A DNA stretch of 37,799 nucleotides from CALGFH01 sp045807325 (GCA_045807325.1 JBJMHP010000019.1:1-37799), one strand, 5' to 3'. Counted from the stretch's first letter, positions 1 to 8,174 are shown. The notes: generated by a model not told the origin, from the letters alone. Program-made: numbers and translations.

Positions 1-712
1 TGTCGGTGACCACGGTGCCGGCCACCACCCGGCTCCCCGGACCTCGGGCCACCGGGCGGGACTCGCCGGTGATCATCGACTCATCCAGCTCCGCTTCGCC
101 CTCGACGATCTGGCCGTCGGCCGGGACCCGGCCGCCCGGGCGGACCAGCACCAGGTCCCCGACGGCCAGGTCACCGGCGGCCACGGTCTCGACCCGGTCG
201 CCGACGACCCGCTCGGCCTCGTCGGGCAGCAGCGCGGCCAGGGCGTCCAGGGCGCCCGAGGCCTGGCCGAGGGCCCGCATCTCCAGCCAGTGGCCGAGCA
301 GCATGATCACGATCAGCAGGGCCAGCTCCCACCAGAACTCCAGGTCGAACAGGCCCAGCGCGGACGCGGCGCTGGCCCCGAACCCGACCAGGATGGCCAG
401 GGAGATGAGCAGCATCATGCCCGGCTGGCGGGCCCGGGCCTCGGACAGGCCGCCCTCAAGGAACGGCCAGCCGCCGTAGACGAACACCACCGTGCCCAGC
501 ACCGGCGCGACCCACTGGGAGCCCGGGAACTGCGGTGGGGTGAAGCCGAGCCACTCCTGGACCATCTCGGAGTAGGCGACCACCGGGATGGTCAGGACCA
601 GGCTGAGCCAGAACCGGTCCCGGAACCGGGCCGCGTGGTCGCCGTGCCCGCCGTGGCCGTCATGCTCGACGTGCTGGCGATGCTCGGTCGGCGACAGCTG
701 GTCGGATGCCAT
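1..712 (-). CDS. Copper-type P-type ATPase, N-terminal part (cut by window edge)
   Basis: The reading frame starts at an ATG complementary to 710-712 and runs off the left edge of the window, so only about 237 residues are visible. The N-terminus is histidine-rich (His at 11, 14, 17, 20, 23 and 26), as in CopB-type pumps, and no CXXC heavy-metal domain is seen. Hydrophobic segments follow at about residues 35-55, 65-85, 95-118 and 125-142. Then comes the actuator domain with the family motif DESMITGES at about 205-215, which drives dephosphorylation of the phospho-enzyme. The phosphorylation loop and nucleotide domain lie outside the window. By family the protein exports Cu(I), Cu(II) or Ag(I) across the cell membrane. 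It is divergent from the lipoprotein gene at 875. No strong Shine-Dalgarno sequence is seen. Metal specificity is inferred from the histidine-rich end only. Confidence 0.88.
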   Translation of the reverse strand, partial: MASDQLSPTEHRQHVEHDGHGGHGDHAARFRDRFWLSLVLTIPVVAYSEMVQEWLGFTPPQFPGSQWVAPVLGTVVFVYGGWPFLEGGLSEARARQPGMMLLISLAILVGFGASAASALGLFDLEFWWELALLIVIMLLGHWLEMRALGQASGALDALAALLPDEAERVVGDRVETVAAGDLAVGDLVLVRPGGRVPADGQIVEGEAELDESMITGESRPVARGPGSRVVAGTVVTD

Positions 713-874
713 GTCCCGAGGATAGGCCCATGGCCGACGCCCAGACCCGGGCCGAGGTCGCCGTTCGGCGCCGGAGGTACGTCGAGGCTCATCAGAACAG
801 ACGATGCGAAAACTCGCCGACCTTCTCATACTGGCCTGCAGCCTGAACTAGCCGAGTTTCATGGGAGGGGCATC

Positions 875-2170
875 GTGCGAGTTCGAGCTGGTCTGACGGC
901 CCTGGTCACCGTCGCCGCCGTGGCGTCGGCCGGCTGCACCGCCAACGGGGGGAACGACGCCCCCACACCGGCGGCGGCCACGGCCACCACCGCCCACCAC
1001 CACACCACCACACCGACCGCCCTGGCCCCCGACGCCACCCCCCGGGAGGTGCGGGGCCGGTTCGAGCAGCTGCTCGGACAGCACGCCCTGCTGGCGATGC
1101 GGCTGGCCCGCAGCGAGGTCGACAGGACCCCCGACCTGCAACAGGTCGTCCAGAGCTCGCAGGCCGCCAACACCGACGCCCTGCACCAGGCGGTCGGGGT
1201 CACCTTCGACGGCGCCCAGGCCGACCGGTTCCAGCAGCTCTGGAAGGGCTACACCGACGACCTGGCCGCCTACGCCGCCGGCACCGCCACCGGCAACAGC
1301 GCCGGCACCCAGGAGGCACGGAACGCCCTGCTCGAGAGCTGCAAGGACTGGGGCGCCTGGCTCGACTCAGCCAGCGGCGGCCGGGTCCAGGCGGCCGAGG
1401 CCACCAGGTCCGCCCAGGCACGCGTGACCGAGCTGATGGACCAGGCCGACGCCTACGCCGCCAAGGACTACCAGCGGGCCTACAAGCTGGAGCGCGACAC
1501 CTACGAGCGCACCTACGGGGCCGGGACCACCCTGGCCAAGGCCAGCCTGCCGGCCAAGGAGGCAGCCGGCCTGGACGCCGCCCCCGAGCAGCTCCGGTCG
1601 GCCTTCGCCATGCTGCTGGGCGAGCACATGGAGCTGGTCGTGGACGCCCAGCGGGCCACCTTCGCCGGCTCGCCCGAGTTCCGGGCCGCGGCCACCCAGC
1701 TCAACGCCAACACGGCCACCCTGACCAGGGCCATGGCCGGGATCGTCGGCCCCCAGAAGGCGGCCGAGTTCCAGCGGGCCTGGGCCAACCACGTCGAGGG
1801 GCTGGTGGCCTACACGACCGCGGTCGCCGACAAGGACGAGGCGGCCAGGACGGTGGCCAAGAAGAACCTGGACGGGTTCGCCGAACGGCTCGCGCTGTTC
1901 TTCAGCGACGTCGTCCGCAACGTGCTCACCACCGAGCCGCTGACCGAGGCCATCACCGCCCACGACGCCCACCTGATCGACCAGGTCGACGCCTACGCGG
2001 CCAAGGACTACACCCGGGCCCAGCAGTCCCAGGACGAGGGCTACCAGCAGATGGTGGGCGTGGCCAACGTGCTGGTCGACGCCATCCAGAAGGTGATGGC
2101 CAAGGCCATGCCGGCCGGCGGCTCCAAGACCGGCGGTGGCGGCATGGCCGGCCACCTCGACCACCCATGA
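875..2170 (+). CDS. Lipoprotein with an internally duplicated helical domain
   Basis: The start is a GTG at 875 preceded by GGGAGGGG at 863-870; longer in-frame extensions lack a ribosome binding site. The product has 431 residues. It begins with a lipoprotein signal ending at a SAGC lipobox, so it should be anchored to the outer face of the membrane. A Thr/Ala-rich linker containing HHH follows. Residues about 60-235 and 240-415 are two copies of the same mostly helical domain. Both copies carry an LLG-Q/E-H motif near their start and the signature DQ-A/V-DAYAAKDY near their end. I do not recognise a named family. The neighbouring divergent copper pump and the histidines make a periplasmic-side metal role possible, but this is inference. 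It is followed by the sortase gene, which begins one base after the stop codon, so the two are probably co-transcribed. Confidence 0.8.
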   Translation: MRVRAGLTALVTVAAVASAGCTANGGNDAPTPAAATATTAHHHTTTPTALAPDATPREVRGRFEQLLGQHALLAMRLARSEVDRTPDLQQVVQSSQAANTDALHQAVGVTFDGAQADRFQQLWKGYTDDLAAYAAGTATGNSAGTQEARNALLESCKDWGAWLDSASGGRVQAAEATRSAQARVTELMDQADAYAAKDYQRAYKLERDTYERTYGAGTTLAKASLPAKEAAGLDAAPEQLRSAFAMLLGEHMELVVDAQRATFAGSPEFRAAATQLNANTATLTRAMAGIVGPQKAAEFQRAWANHVEGLVAYTTAVADKDEAARTVAKKNLDGFAERLALFFSDVVRNVLTTEPLTEAITAHDAHLIDQVDAYAAKDYTRAQQSQDEGYQQMVGVANVLVDAIQKVMAKAMPAGGSKTGGGGMAGHLDHP

Positions 2171-2171
2171 G

Positions 2172-2822
2172 ATGACCAGGAGCAGGTCCCGGCGGCCGGC
2201 CACTGCGGTGGCCCTGGCCCCGCTCCTGCTGGCCATGCTCCTGGCCGGCTGCGGCGGCGGCCCCCGGTCCGGCTACGCCGGGATCTCCAGCACCGTCGAC
2301 ACCCAGGACCAGCCGGCCGCCGGGCGCGACGCCGCCCGCGAGTTCCACTCCATCCGCCGCTACCGCGGCACCCCGGTCCCGGTGCGGCTGGAGATCGCCA
2401 GGATCGGGGTGTCCACCACCCTGCAACGCCTCGGCAAGGACGGGCACGGCGCCGTCGAGGTGCCGTCCGGGCCGCGCCGGTGGCGGGACGCCGGCTGGTA
2501 CGCCGGGGGCACACGGCCCGGCGACCCCGGGTCGGCGGTCATCCTCGGCCACATCGACTCCAAGTCCGGGCCGGCGGTCTTCTACCGGCTCCGCGAGCTG
2601 CGACGCGGCGACCCGGTCGAGGTCGTGCGGGCCGACGGCTCGCGGGTCCGGTTCGTCGTCCAGCGGGTCGAGCAGTACCCAAAGCGGCGTTTCCCCACCG
2701 CCGACGTCTACTACCCGACCCTGACCCCGATGCTGCGGCTGGTGACCTGCGGCGGCGCCTTCGACCGGGCCTGGGGCCACTACGTCGACAACGTGATCGT
2801 GTTCGCCACCCTCGGCCCCTGA
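2172..2822 (+). CDS. Class F-type sortase with lipoprotein signal
   Basis: This 216-residue protein is a sortase, a cysteine transpeptidase of the cell surface. The catalytic His is His127 in the GHIDS motif and the catalytic Cys is Cys193 in TCGGAFD. The conserved GHYVDNVIVFA ending matches the class F group of actinobacteria. The N-terminus is basic, then hydrophobic, and ends in LLAGC, a lipobox, so the enzyme may be lipid-anchored rather than held by an uncleaved helix. I chose the ATG at 2172 because it lies directly after the stop of the upstream lipoprotein gene (ATGAgATG), which suggests coupling; an in-frame ATG at 2136 would overlap that gene. No LPXTG-type substrate gene is visible nearby, so its substrate is unknown. 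Confidence 0.85.
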   Translation: MTRSRSRRPATAVALAPLLLAMLLAGCGGGPRSGYAGISSTVDTQDQPAAGRDAAREFHSIRRYRGTPVPVRLEIARIGVSTTLQRLGKDGHGAVEVPSGPRRWRDAGWYAGGTRPGDPGSAVILGHIDSKSGPAVFYRLRELRRGDPVEVVRADGSRVRFVVQRVEQYPKRRFPTADVYYPTLTPMLRLVTCGGAFDRAWGHYVDNVIVFATLGP

Positions 2823-2834
2823 GGAGCAAGGCCG

Positions 2835-2840
2835 TATCAT
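2835..2840 (+). promoter_or_regulatory. Candidate -10 element for a leaderless ltrA-type mRNA
   Basis: TATCAT ends six bases before the ATG at 2847. A transcript starting at the usual distance would begin at or next to the start codon. No usable Shine-Dalgarno sequence lies between them; the GAGGAG at 2821 is 20 bases away. No clear -35 element is seen. Confidence 0.4.
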
Positions 2841-2846
2841 CGGCCG

Positions 2847-4052
2847 ATGCGAGCCGACCAGGCGGACGGGGCCGACCACCGGGCCGGGGCGGCCGGTGCC
2901 TGGTACCGGCCGATGGTGGCCCGGCCGACCGACGAGGAGCACCGCAGCGCCACCGTCCTGGAGCTGTTCTTCGACCTGTGCTTCGTGGTCGCCGTCGCCC
3001 AGGCCGCCGCCGCCCTCCACCACGAGGTGGCCGACGGCCACGTCGGCGACGGGGTGGTCGGCTACGCCACCGTGTTCTTCGCCATCTGGTGGGCGTGGAT
3101 GAACTTCACCTGGTTCGCCTCGGCCTACGACACCGACGACGTCCCCTACCGGCTGACCACCCTGGTGCAGATCGCCGGGGCGCTGATCCTGGCCGCCGGC
3201 GTGCCCGACGCCATGATCGACGGCGACCTGACCGTCATCACCCTCGGCTACGTGGTCATGCGCCTGGCCATGGTCACCCAGTGGCTGCGGGCGGCCGGCA
3301 GCGACCCCCCGCACCGCCGCAGCTCGCTACGCTTCGCCGTCGGCGTCGCCGCCGTGCAGGTCGGCTGGGTGCTGCGCCTGCTGCTGCCCGAGGGCCCGGG
3401 CTACGTCGGCTTCCTGGTCCTGGCCGCGGCCGAGCTGGCCGTCCCCATCTGGGCCGAGCGGGCCGCCCCGACCACCTGGCACCCCCGCCACATCGCCGAA
3501 CGCTACGGCCTGTTCACCCTGATCGTCCTGGGCGAGTGCGTGCTCTCCTCCACCCTGGCCATCGAGGCCGCCCTGGACGAGGACGCGGCCCTGGCCGACC
3601 TGGCCACCACGGCGGCCGGCGGGCTGCTGACCGTGTTCGCCATGTGGTGGCTGTACTTCGCCAAGGAGGCGCACGAGCTCCTGACCTCGCTGCGGGCCGG
3701 GATCGTCTGGGGCTACGGCCACTACCTGGTGTTCGCCTCGGCCGCGGCCGTCGGGGCCGGCCTGGCCGTCAACGTGGACGCCGTCACCCACCACGCGGCC
3801 ATCGGCCCCCGGGCGGCGGCGGCCAGCTTCACCATCCCGGTCGCCCTGTTCCTCCTGGCCGTCTGGGCCCTCCAGGTGGCCCCCCACCACCTGGGCCGCT
3901 GGACCGGGGCGGTCGTCCCCGCCGCCGCCGCGCTGGTCCTGGCCTCGACCTTCTCCCCCGAGCCGGTCCTGCTCACCGGCCTGGTGGCCGCGGCCATGAT
4001 CGCCGTCTCCCTGGTCACCCTCCAGCGCCCGGCGGCCGCCGGCGCGCCCTAG
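2847..4052 (+). CDS. LtrA-family (low temperature requirement A) membrane protein
   Basis: The 401-residue product is a polytopic membrane protein. Its opening contains the family hallmark ATVLELFFDLCFVVAVAQ at about residues 35-52. Further hydrophobic helices follow to the C-terminus, including a WWAWMNFTWFAS segment and the conserved ERYGLFTLIVLGECVLS stretch. LtrA was named from a Listeria cold-growth mutant, but the biochemical role of the family is not established. A candidate -10 hexamer sits immediately before the ATG. The stop codon directly abuts the stop codon of the convergent zwf gene (4052/4053), leaving no room for a separate terminator. Confidence 0.88.
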   Translation: MRADQADGADHRAGAAGAWYRPMVARPTDEEHRSATVLELFFDLCFVVAVAQAAAALHHEVADGHVGDGVVGYATVFFAIWWAWMNFTWFASAYDTDDVPYRLTTLVQIAGALILAAGVPDAMIDGDLTVITLGYVVMRLAMVTQWLRAAGSDPPHRRSSLRFAVGVAAVQVGWVLRLLLPEGPGYVGFLVLAAAELAVPIWAERAAPTTWHPRHIAERYGLFTLIVLGECVLSSTLAIEAALDEDAALADLATTAAGGLLTVFAMWWLYFAKEAHELLTSLRAGIVWGYGHYLVFASAAAVGAGLAVNVDAVTHHAAIGPRAAAASFTIPVALFLLAVWALQVAPHHLGRWTGAVVPAAAALVLASTFSPEPVLLTGLVAAAMIAVSLVTLQRPAAAGAP

Positions 4053-5399
4053 TCAGCTCGGCTCGGACCAGCCGCCGTCGGCGGCGACCAGCTGGTTGGC
4101 CTCCTCGGGGCCCCAGGTGCCCGGGTCGTACTCGTACAGGGGGATGGCGTCGGCGCCGAGCACCGGGTCGACGACCCGCCACTCGGCCTCGACGGCGTCC
4201 TCGCGGGCGAACAGCTCGGTCTCGCCCTCCATGGCGTCGCCGATCAGACGCTCGTAGGGGGGGCGGCCGCTCATCGGCCGGTTGGCCGCCTCCAGCTCCA
4301 CGTCCTCGCCGATCAGCTGCTCGCCGGGGATCTTGACCCGCAGGCCGAGCTCGATGCGGACGTCGGGGCCGAGGTGCAGGCGCAGGTGGTTGGAGCGGGC
4401 CGGGATCAGCTCCCCGAACAGCTCGAGGGGCGGCCGCCGGAACTCGACCATGACCTCGGTGTCGGTCATCGGCAGGCGCTTGCCGGCGCGGATGTGGAAC
4501 GGCACCCCGGCCCAGCGCCAGGTGTCGATGTGCAGGCGGGCGGCCACATACGTCTCGACGGCCGAGTCGGAGGCCACCCCCGGCTCGTCGCGGTAGCCGC
4601 GGAACTGGCCGCGGACGACGCTGGAGCGGTCCAGGGGGCGGATCGCCTCGATGAGCCGGGAGCGCTCCAGCCGGGTCGCGTCGGGGGTGTGGACCGCCGG
4701 GGCGTCCATCGCCAGCAGGGCGAGCACCTGGAGCAGGTGGTTCTGGAGGACGTCGCGGATGGCGCCGGCCTCCTCGTAGAAGGCGCCCCGGCCCTGGACG
4801 CCGAAGTCCTCGGCCATGGTGATCTGCATCTGGCTGATGTAGTGGGCGCTCCAGATGGGCTCCAGCAGGGCGTTGGCGAAGCGCAGGTAGAGGATGTTCT
4901 GGATCGGCTCCTTGCCCAGGAAGTGGTCCATCCGGAAGATGCGGTCCTCGGGCAGGTGGCGGTGCAGGATGCGGTTCAGCTCCCGGGCCGAGGCCAGGTC
5001 GCGGCCGAACGGCTTCTCGACGATCACCCGGGCCTGGTGGATGCAGCCGCCGGCGGCCAGCCCCTCGGTCACGGTGGCGAACATGCTCGGCGGGATGGCC
5101 AGGTAGTGCAGCGGCAGCTTGGCGTCGCCCAGCTCCTTGCGGAGCCGCTGGAAGGTCCGGGGGTCCTTGTAGTCGCCGTCGATGTAGCGCAGCAGCCCCG
5201 ACAGCTTGGCGAACGCCTCCTCGTCGACCTTGCCGTGCTGCTTGAGGCTGTCATGGGCCCGCTTGCGCAGCCGGGCCAGGTCCCACCCCGACCTGGCCAC
5301 ACCGATGATCGGCACGTCCAGGCGGTTGCGCTGGACAAGCGCCTGCAGGGCCGGGAAGACCTCCTTGTAGGCGAGGTCGCCGGTGGCCCCGAAGAACAC
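4053..5399 (-). CDS. zwf: Glucose-6-phosphate dehydrogenase
   Basis: The enzyme oxidises glucose-6-phosphate to 6-phosphogluconolactone with NADP+ or NAD+, the entry step of the pentose phosphate pathway. The N-terminal dinucleotide fold begins with FFGATGDLAYKEVFPAL. The catalytic region RMDHFLGKEPIQN lies near residue 155, and the C-terminal domain contains HIRAGKRLP. From the GTG at 5399 the protein has 448 residues, and the conserved GATGDLA motif begins only three residues in, which is unusually short. An ideal AAGGAGC site (5433-5439) sits six bases before an in-frame ATC at 5424-5426, which would add nine residues (IDRQRSDAI) like those in homologues. No ATG, GTG or TTG lies between. 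No gnd or tal genes are adjacent. Confidence 0.93.
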   Translation of the reverse strand: MFFGATGDLAYKEVFPALQALVQRNRLDVPIIGVARSGWDLARLRKRAHDSLKQHGKVDEEAFAKLSGLLRYIDGDYKDPRTFQRLRKELGDAKLPLHYLAIPPSMFATVTEGLAAGGCIHQARVIVEKPFGRDLASARELNRILHRHLPEDRIFRMDHFLGKEPIQNILYLRFANALLEPIWSAHYISQMQITMAEDFGVQGRGAFYEEAGAIRDVLQNHLLQVLALLAMDAPAVHTPDATRLERSRLIEAIRPLDRSSVVRGQFRGYRDEPGVASDSAVETYVAARLHIDTWRWAGVPFHIRAGKRLPMTDTEVMVEFRRPPLELFGELIPARSNHLRLHLGPDVRIELGLRVKIPGEQLIGEDVELEAANRPMSGRPPYERLIGDAMEGETELFAREDAVEAEWRVVDPVLGADAIPLYEYDPGTWGPEEANQLVAADGGWSEPS

Positions 5400-5432
5400 G
5401 ATGGCGTCGGAACGCTGCCTGTCGATGGAACC

Positions 5433-5439
5433 GCTCCTT
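5433..5439 (-). promoter_or_regulatory. Ribosome binding site that argues for a non-standard zwf start
   Basis: On the minus strand this reads AAGGAGC, a strong Shine-Dalgarno sequence. The correctly spaced codon (six bases downstream) is ATC at 5426-5424, in frame with zwf. The first canonical start codon, the GTG at 5399, is 33 bases from the site. Confidence 0.5.
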
Positions 5440-5473
5440 GGGTTGGCATCTCCGTTGACGACAGAATGATCGT

Positions 5474-6970
5474 ATGACGAGCGGCGCCGGAGTACGCGCG
5501 ACCCCGCGGCTGTGGGCCGTGGCCGCCCTGGCGGCGCTGCTGCTGCTGGTCGCCGGGCTGGTCCAGGTGGTGGTGGGCAGCCGCGAGCAGCTCCTCCAGC
5601 TCGTGGTGGGGACGGTCCTGAGCGTGGCCGTCCTGGCCGCCACGGCCTGGTGGGCCTTCACCACCCGCAGGGTCTGGAAGCGGTGGCTCAACATCGCCAT
5701 CGCCACCCTGGCCGTCGCCAACGTGATCCTGGGCTTCGTCGAGTTCGGCTACCGCCAGGCCGCCGGCGCCCTGGCCATCGTCGCCGGCGCCCTGCTGTAT
5801 GCCACCGCCGCCCGCCACGCCCTCCGGTCGCCGGGGCCGCCGCCGGGGCCGTGGACAACCCCGGACCCCCGTTCCAGAGGTGGGCTACGCTCCCCCACCG
5901 GGGGACCCGACCAGGGCGGGTCGGGCTCCGGCGGGCCCGGGGAGCGGGGTCCCGGGGTGCCGGAGGATGCACTCGCGAACCCGAGACGGCCGTGGTTGCT
6001 GGTGAACCCCCGGTCCGGGGACGGCAAGGCGGGCCGGGTCGGGCTGGTGGAGGCGGCACGGGCCCGCGGGGTTCGGGTGCACCTGCTGGCCGAGGGGGAC
6101 GACCCGGGGGCGCTGGCCCGGCGGGCGGTGGTGGACGGGGCGGATGCGGTCGGGGTGGCCGGGGGCGACGGGTCGCTCGGGGTGGTGGCGGCGGTGGCGG
6201 TGGCGGCCGACGTGCCGTTCGTGTGTGTGCCGTCCGGGACCAGGAACCACTTCGCGGGTGACCTGGGGCTGGACCGGTCGGACCCGGTGGCCGCGCTCGA
6301 CGCCTTCGCCGGGCCGGAGCGGCGGGTCGACGTGGGGATGGTCGGGGACCGGATGTTCATGAACAACGTGTCCCTGGGGGCCTACGCCGACCTGGTCGCC
6401 GACCCCCGCTACCGGGCGGGCAAGCTGGCCACCGCCCACGCCGTCCTGCCGGCGTCGCTGCGCGGCGAGCGCGAGCTGCTCCAGGTCGACCTGCGCGACG
6501 ACGACGGCCGCCGCCACCCCGACGTGCTGGTGCTGCTGGTGGCGGCCAACCGCTACGAGCTCAACGGCGTCCGCGAGCGGCTGGACGGCGGGCTGCTCCA
6601 GGTGTCGGCGCTGCGGGCCAGGACCGGGGCCGCCCTGGCCGGGCTGGCCACCACCGCCCTTGCCCGGGGCGGCCGGCCCCGCCGCCGCGGCCCCGGCTGG
6701 GCCCAGTGGGCCACCACCAGCCTGCGTGTCGACGCCGCCCTGCCCGAGCTGCCCGCCGGCGTCGACGGGGAGGCGGCCGTGCTGGCCACGCCGCTCGAGT
6801 TCCGGCTGCTCCCGCGGGCCCTGCGCGTGCTCGTCCCCCCGGCCCTCGGCCCCTGGACGCCCAGGGCCCGCCTCCACCGCTGGTCGACGGTCCGCAGCCT
6901 CCTGCGGGTCGCCGCCGGGGCCAGCCCCGAGCCGCCCGCGGCCGCGCCGGCGGTCAGGCCGGGGGGCTGA
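5474..6970 (+). CDS. Membrane-domain/diacylglycerol kinase-like lipid kinase fusion
   Basis: The 498-residue protein has two parts. Residues about 1-115 hold four hydrophobic helices (about 12-35, 42-62, 72-93 and 98-113). A Gly/Pro/Ser-rich linker covers about 115-165. From about residue 168 (PWLLVNPRSGDGKAG) a DAGK catalytic domain follows, with the nucleotide-binding GGDGSLG near 230 and the PSGTRNHFAGDLGLD segment near 255. By family it phosphorylates diacylglycerol, sphingosine or a related lipid using ATP. There is no stop or likely internal start between the parts, although a separate GTG start near 5957 cannot be excluded. The ATG at 5474 is 75 bases from the divergent zwf start and has no good ribosome binding site, so the mRNA may be leaderless. 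Confidence 0.85.
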   Translation: MTSGAGVRATPRLWAVAALAALLLLVAGLVQVVVGSREQLLQLVVGTVLSVAVLAATAWWAFTTRRVWKRWLNIAIATLAVANVILGFVEFGYRQAAGALAIVAGALLYATAARHALRSPGPPPGPWTTPDPRSRGGLRSPTGGPDQGGSGSGGPGERGPGVPEDALANPRRPWLLVNPRSGDGKAGRVGLVEAARARGVRVHLLAEGDDPGALARRAVVDGADAVGVAGGDGSLGVVAAVAVAADVPFVCVPSGTRNHFAGDLGLDRSDPVAALDAFAGPERRVDVGMVGDRMFMNNVSLGAYADLVADPRYRAGKLATAHAVLPASLRGERELLQVDLRDDDGRRHPDVLVLLVAANRYELNGVRERLDGGLLQVSALRARTGAALAGLATTALARGGRPRRRGPGWAQWATTSLRVDAALPELPAGVDGEAAVLATPLEFRLLPRALRVLVPPALGPWTPRARLHRWSTVRSLLRVAAGASPEPPAAAPAVRPGG

Positions 6971-6974
6971 CGGC

Positions 6975-7139
6975 GTGCCCCGCCCCGGCGCCAACCCCGA
7001 CCCCGACGAGCTGCTGGCCTGGGTGGCCGAGCGGGTGGCGCCGCACAAGCGGGTCCGCGCCGTCCGCCTCGCCGGGGCCGTCCCCCGGACGCCCTCGGGC
7101 AAGCTGCTGCGCCGGGCCCTAGCCGTCGAGGTTCCGTAG
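6975..7139 (+). pseudogene. 3' remnant of an acyl-CoA/AMP-dependent ligase gene
   Basis: The frame from a GTG at 6975 to the TAG at 7137-7139 encodes about 54 residues. They match only the extreme C-terminus of 4-coumarate/fatty acyl-CoA ligases: a VAERVAPHKRVRAVRLAG segment followed by the catalytic-lysine motif PRTPSGKLLRRAL. Everything upstream that should hold the AMP-binding domain is replaced by the kinase gene ending at 6970. This is most simply a 5'-truncated gene fragment. Its last 21 bases overlap the 3' end of the convergent gene at 7119. Translation as a free small protein is possible but unsupported by a ribosome binding site. Confidence 0.7.
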
Positions 7140-8117
7140 GCGGGCCAGCTCGGCGTTCAGCTCGTTGCCGACCAGGATGGCCACGCTGGAGAAGTAGGTC
7201 CACAGGACGGTGGCGACCACCGCCCCGACGGCCCGGCCGATGATGACCACCCGCTCGTCGTTGACCACCACCCCGGTCGGGGCGCCGCTGCCCACGGCCA
7301 GGTAGATCCGGAAGCCGATGGCGGCGACGATCCAGGCCAGCACCCCGAGGAAGGCGCCGGGCAGCAGGTGCCGCCAGGAATGCCGGACGCTGGGGGCGAA
7401 CCGGTACAGGCAGAGCAGGAACGCGACCAGGACCAGCAGGACCACCGGCCAGCGGCCGATGTACCAGGCGGTGGCCACGGCCCGGCTGACCCCGAACTGG
7501 AGCGCCAGGTCGTGCCGCTCGTCCATGAACGGCGCATCGACCATGATCCCCAGGGTCAGGACCACGACCAGCACCGAGACGAAGGCGAAGGCGAGCGCGA
7601 TCATCCGCTGCTGGATCGAGAGGCGCTGGTGCTGGTCATGGTAGGCGGAGTCGAGGGCACGGCTGGTGGCGGCGAACAGCCGGCCGGCCAGCCACCAGGT
7701 GAGCAGGAGCCCGCCGATGGCCGCGCCGCCCCGCTGCTGGCTGAGCTGGGCCCGGACGAACGGGTCGACCACCCCGTCGGTCAGCTTGGGGCTGATGACC
7801 ACCCGGACCAGCGAGATGGCGGCGTCCTGGCCCCTGGCGATCTTCTCCGGGCCGACGAACCGCTGGATCTGGCCGAGGGCGGCGCCGACGGCCACGGTGA
7901 GGGGGACCAGGGTCAGCATGGCGAAGAACGACATCTCGGCGGCCGGGCCGGTGACCCGGTGGCGCAGCGAGGTCCGGATCACATGGGCCCCCAGCTTCCA
8001 GGGGTTGTAGCCCAGGATCCGTTGGGGGCGGCGGTCGGCCCAGGCCAGGACCCGCTCCCACGCCAGGACCCGATCCGCTGGGGCAGCCACCGCCTCACCC
8101 CCGAGATGATCGATCAA
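7119..8117 (-). CDS. YihY/BrkB-family inner membrane protein
   Basis: The product of about 332 residues has the family layout of six hydrophobic helices. These include the opening AAEMSFFAMLTLVPLTVAVGAALG (about 59-82) and a C-terminal block ending in FSSVAILVGNELNAEL, typical of the YihY/BrkB (once called RNase BN) family. The ribonuclease assignment for this family was withdrawn, and the present view is a membrane protein of unknown transport function. The longest start is a TTG at 8117. A GTG at 8090 follows GGGGGTGAGG and may be the real start. The gene lies 57 bases after the MDR dehydrogenase gene on the same strand, with a possible metal-regulator half-site at 8123-8137 in between. Confidence 0.85.
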   Translation of the reverse strand: MIDHLGGEAVAAPADRVLAWERVLAWADRRPQRILGYNPWKLGAHVIRTSLRHRVTGPAAEMSFFAMLTLVPLTVAVGAALGQIQRFVGPEKIARGQDAAISLVRVVISPKLTDGVVDPFVRAQLSQQRGGAAIGGLLLTWWLAGRLFAATSRALDSAYHDQHQRLSIQQRMIALAFAFVSVLVVVLTLGIMVDAPFMDERHDLALQFGVSRAVATAWYIGRWPVVLLVLVAFLLCLYRFAPSVRHSWRHLLPGAFLGVLAWIVAAIGFRIYLAVGSGAPTGVVVNDERVVIIGRAVGAVVATVLWTYFSSVAILVGNELNAELARLRNLDG

Positions 8118-8174
8118 CCCGCCCGATTCTCATCATTGTGGCAACAGCGGACAGGCGTCAACGCGTGCAGGTCG

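Noticed and set aside
290..874. N-terminal extension of the duplicated lipoprotein to position 290
   Set aside because: It would overlap the copper pump gene and bury the lipoprotein signal. The GTG at 875 has a strong ribosome binding site.
713..874. CsoR or CueR operator in the gap between the copper pump and the lipoprotein
   Set aside because: I looked for a copper-repressor palindrome and found only short, unconvincing inverted repeats.
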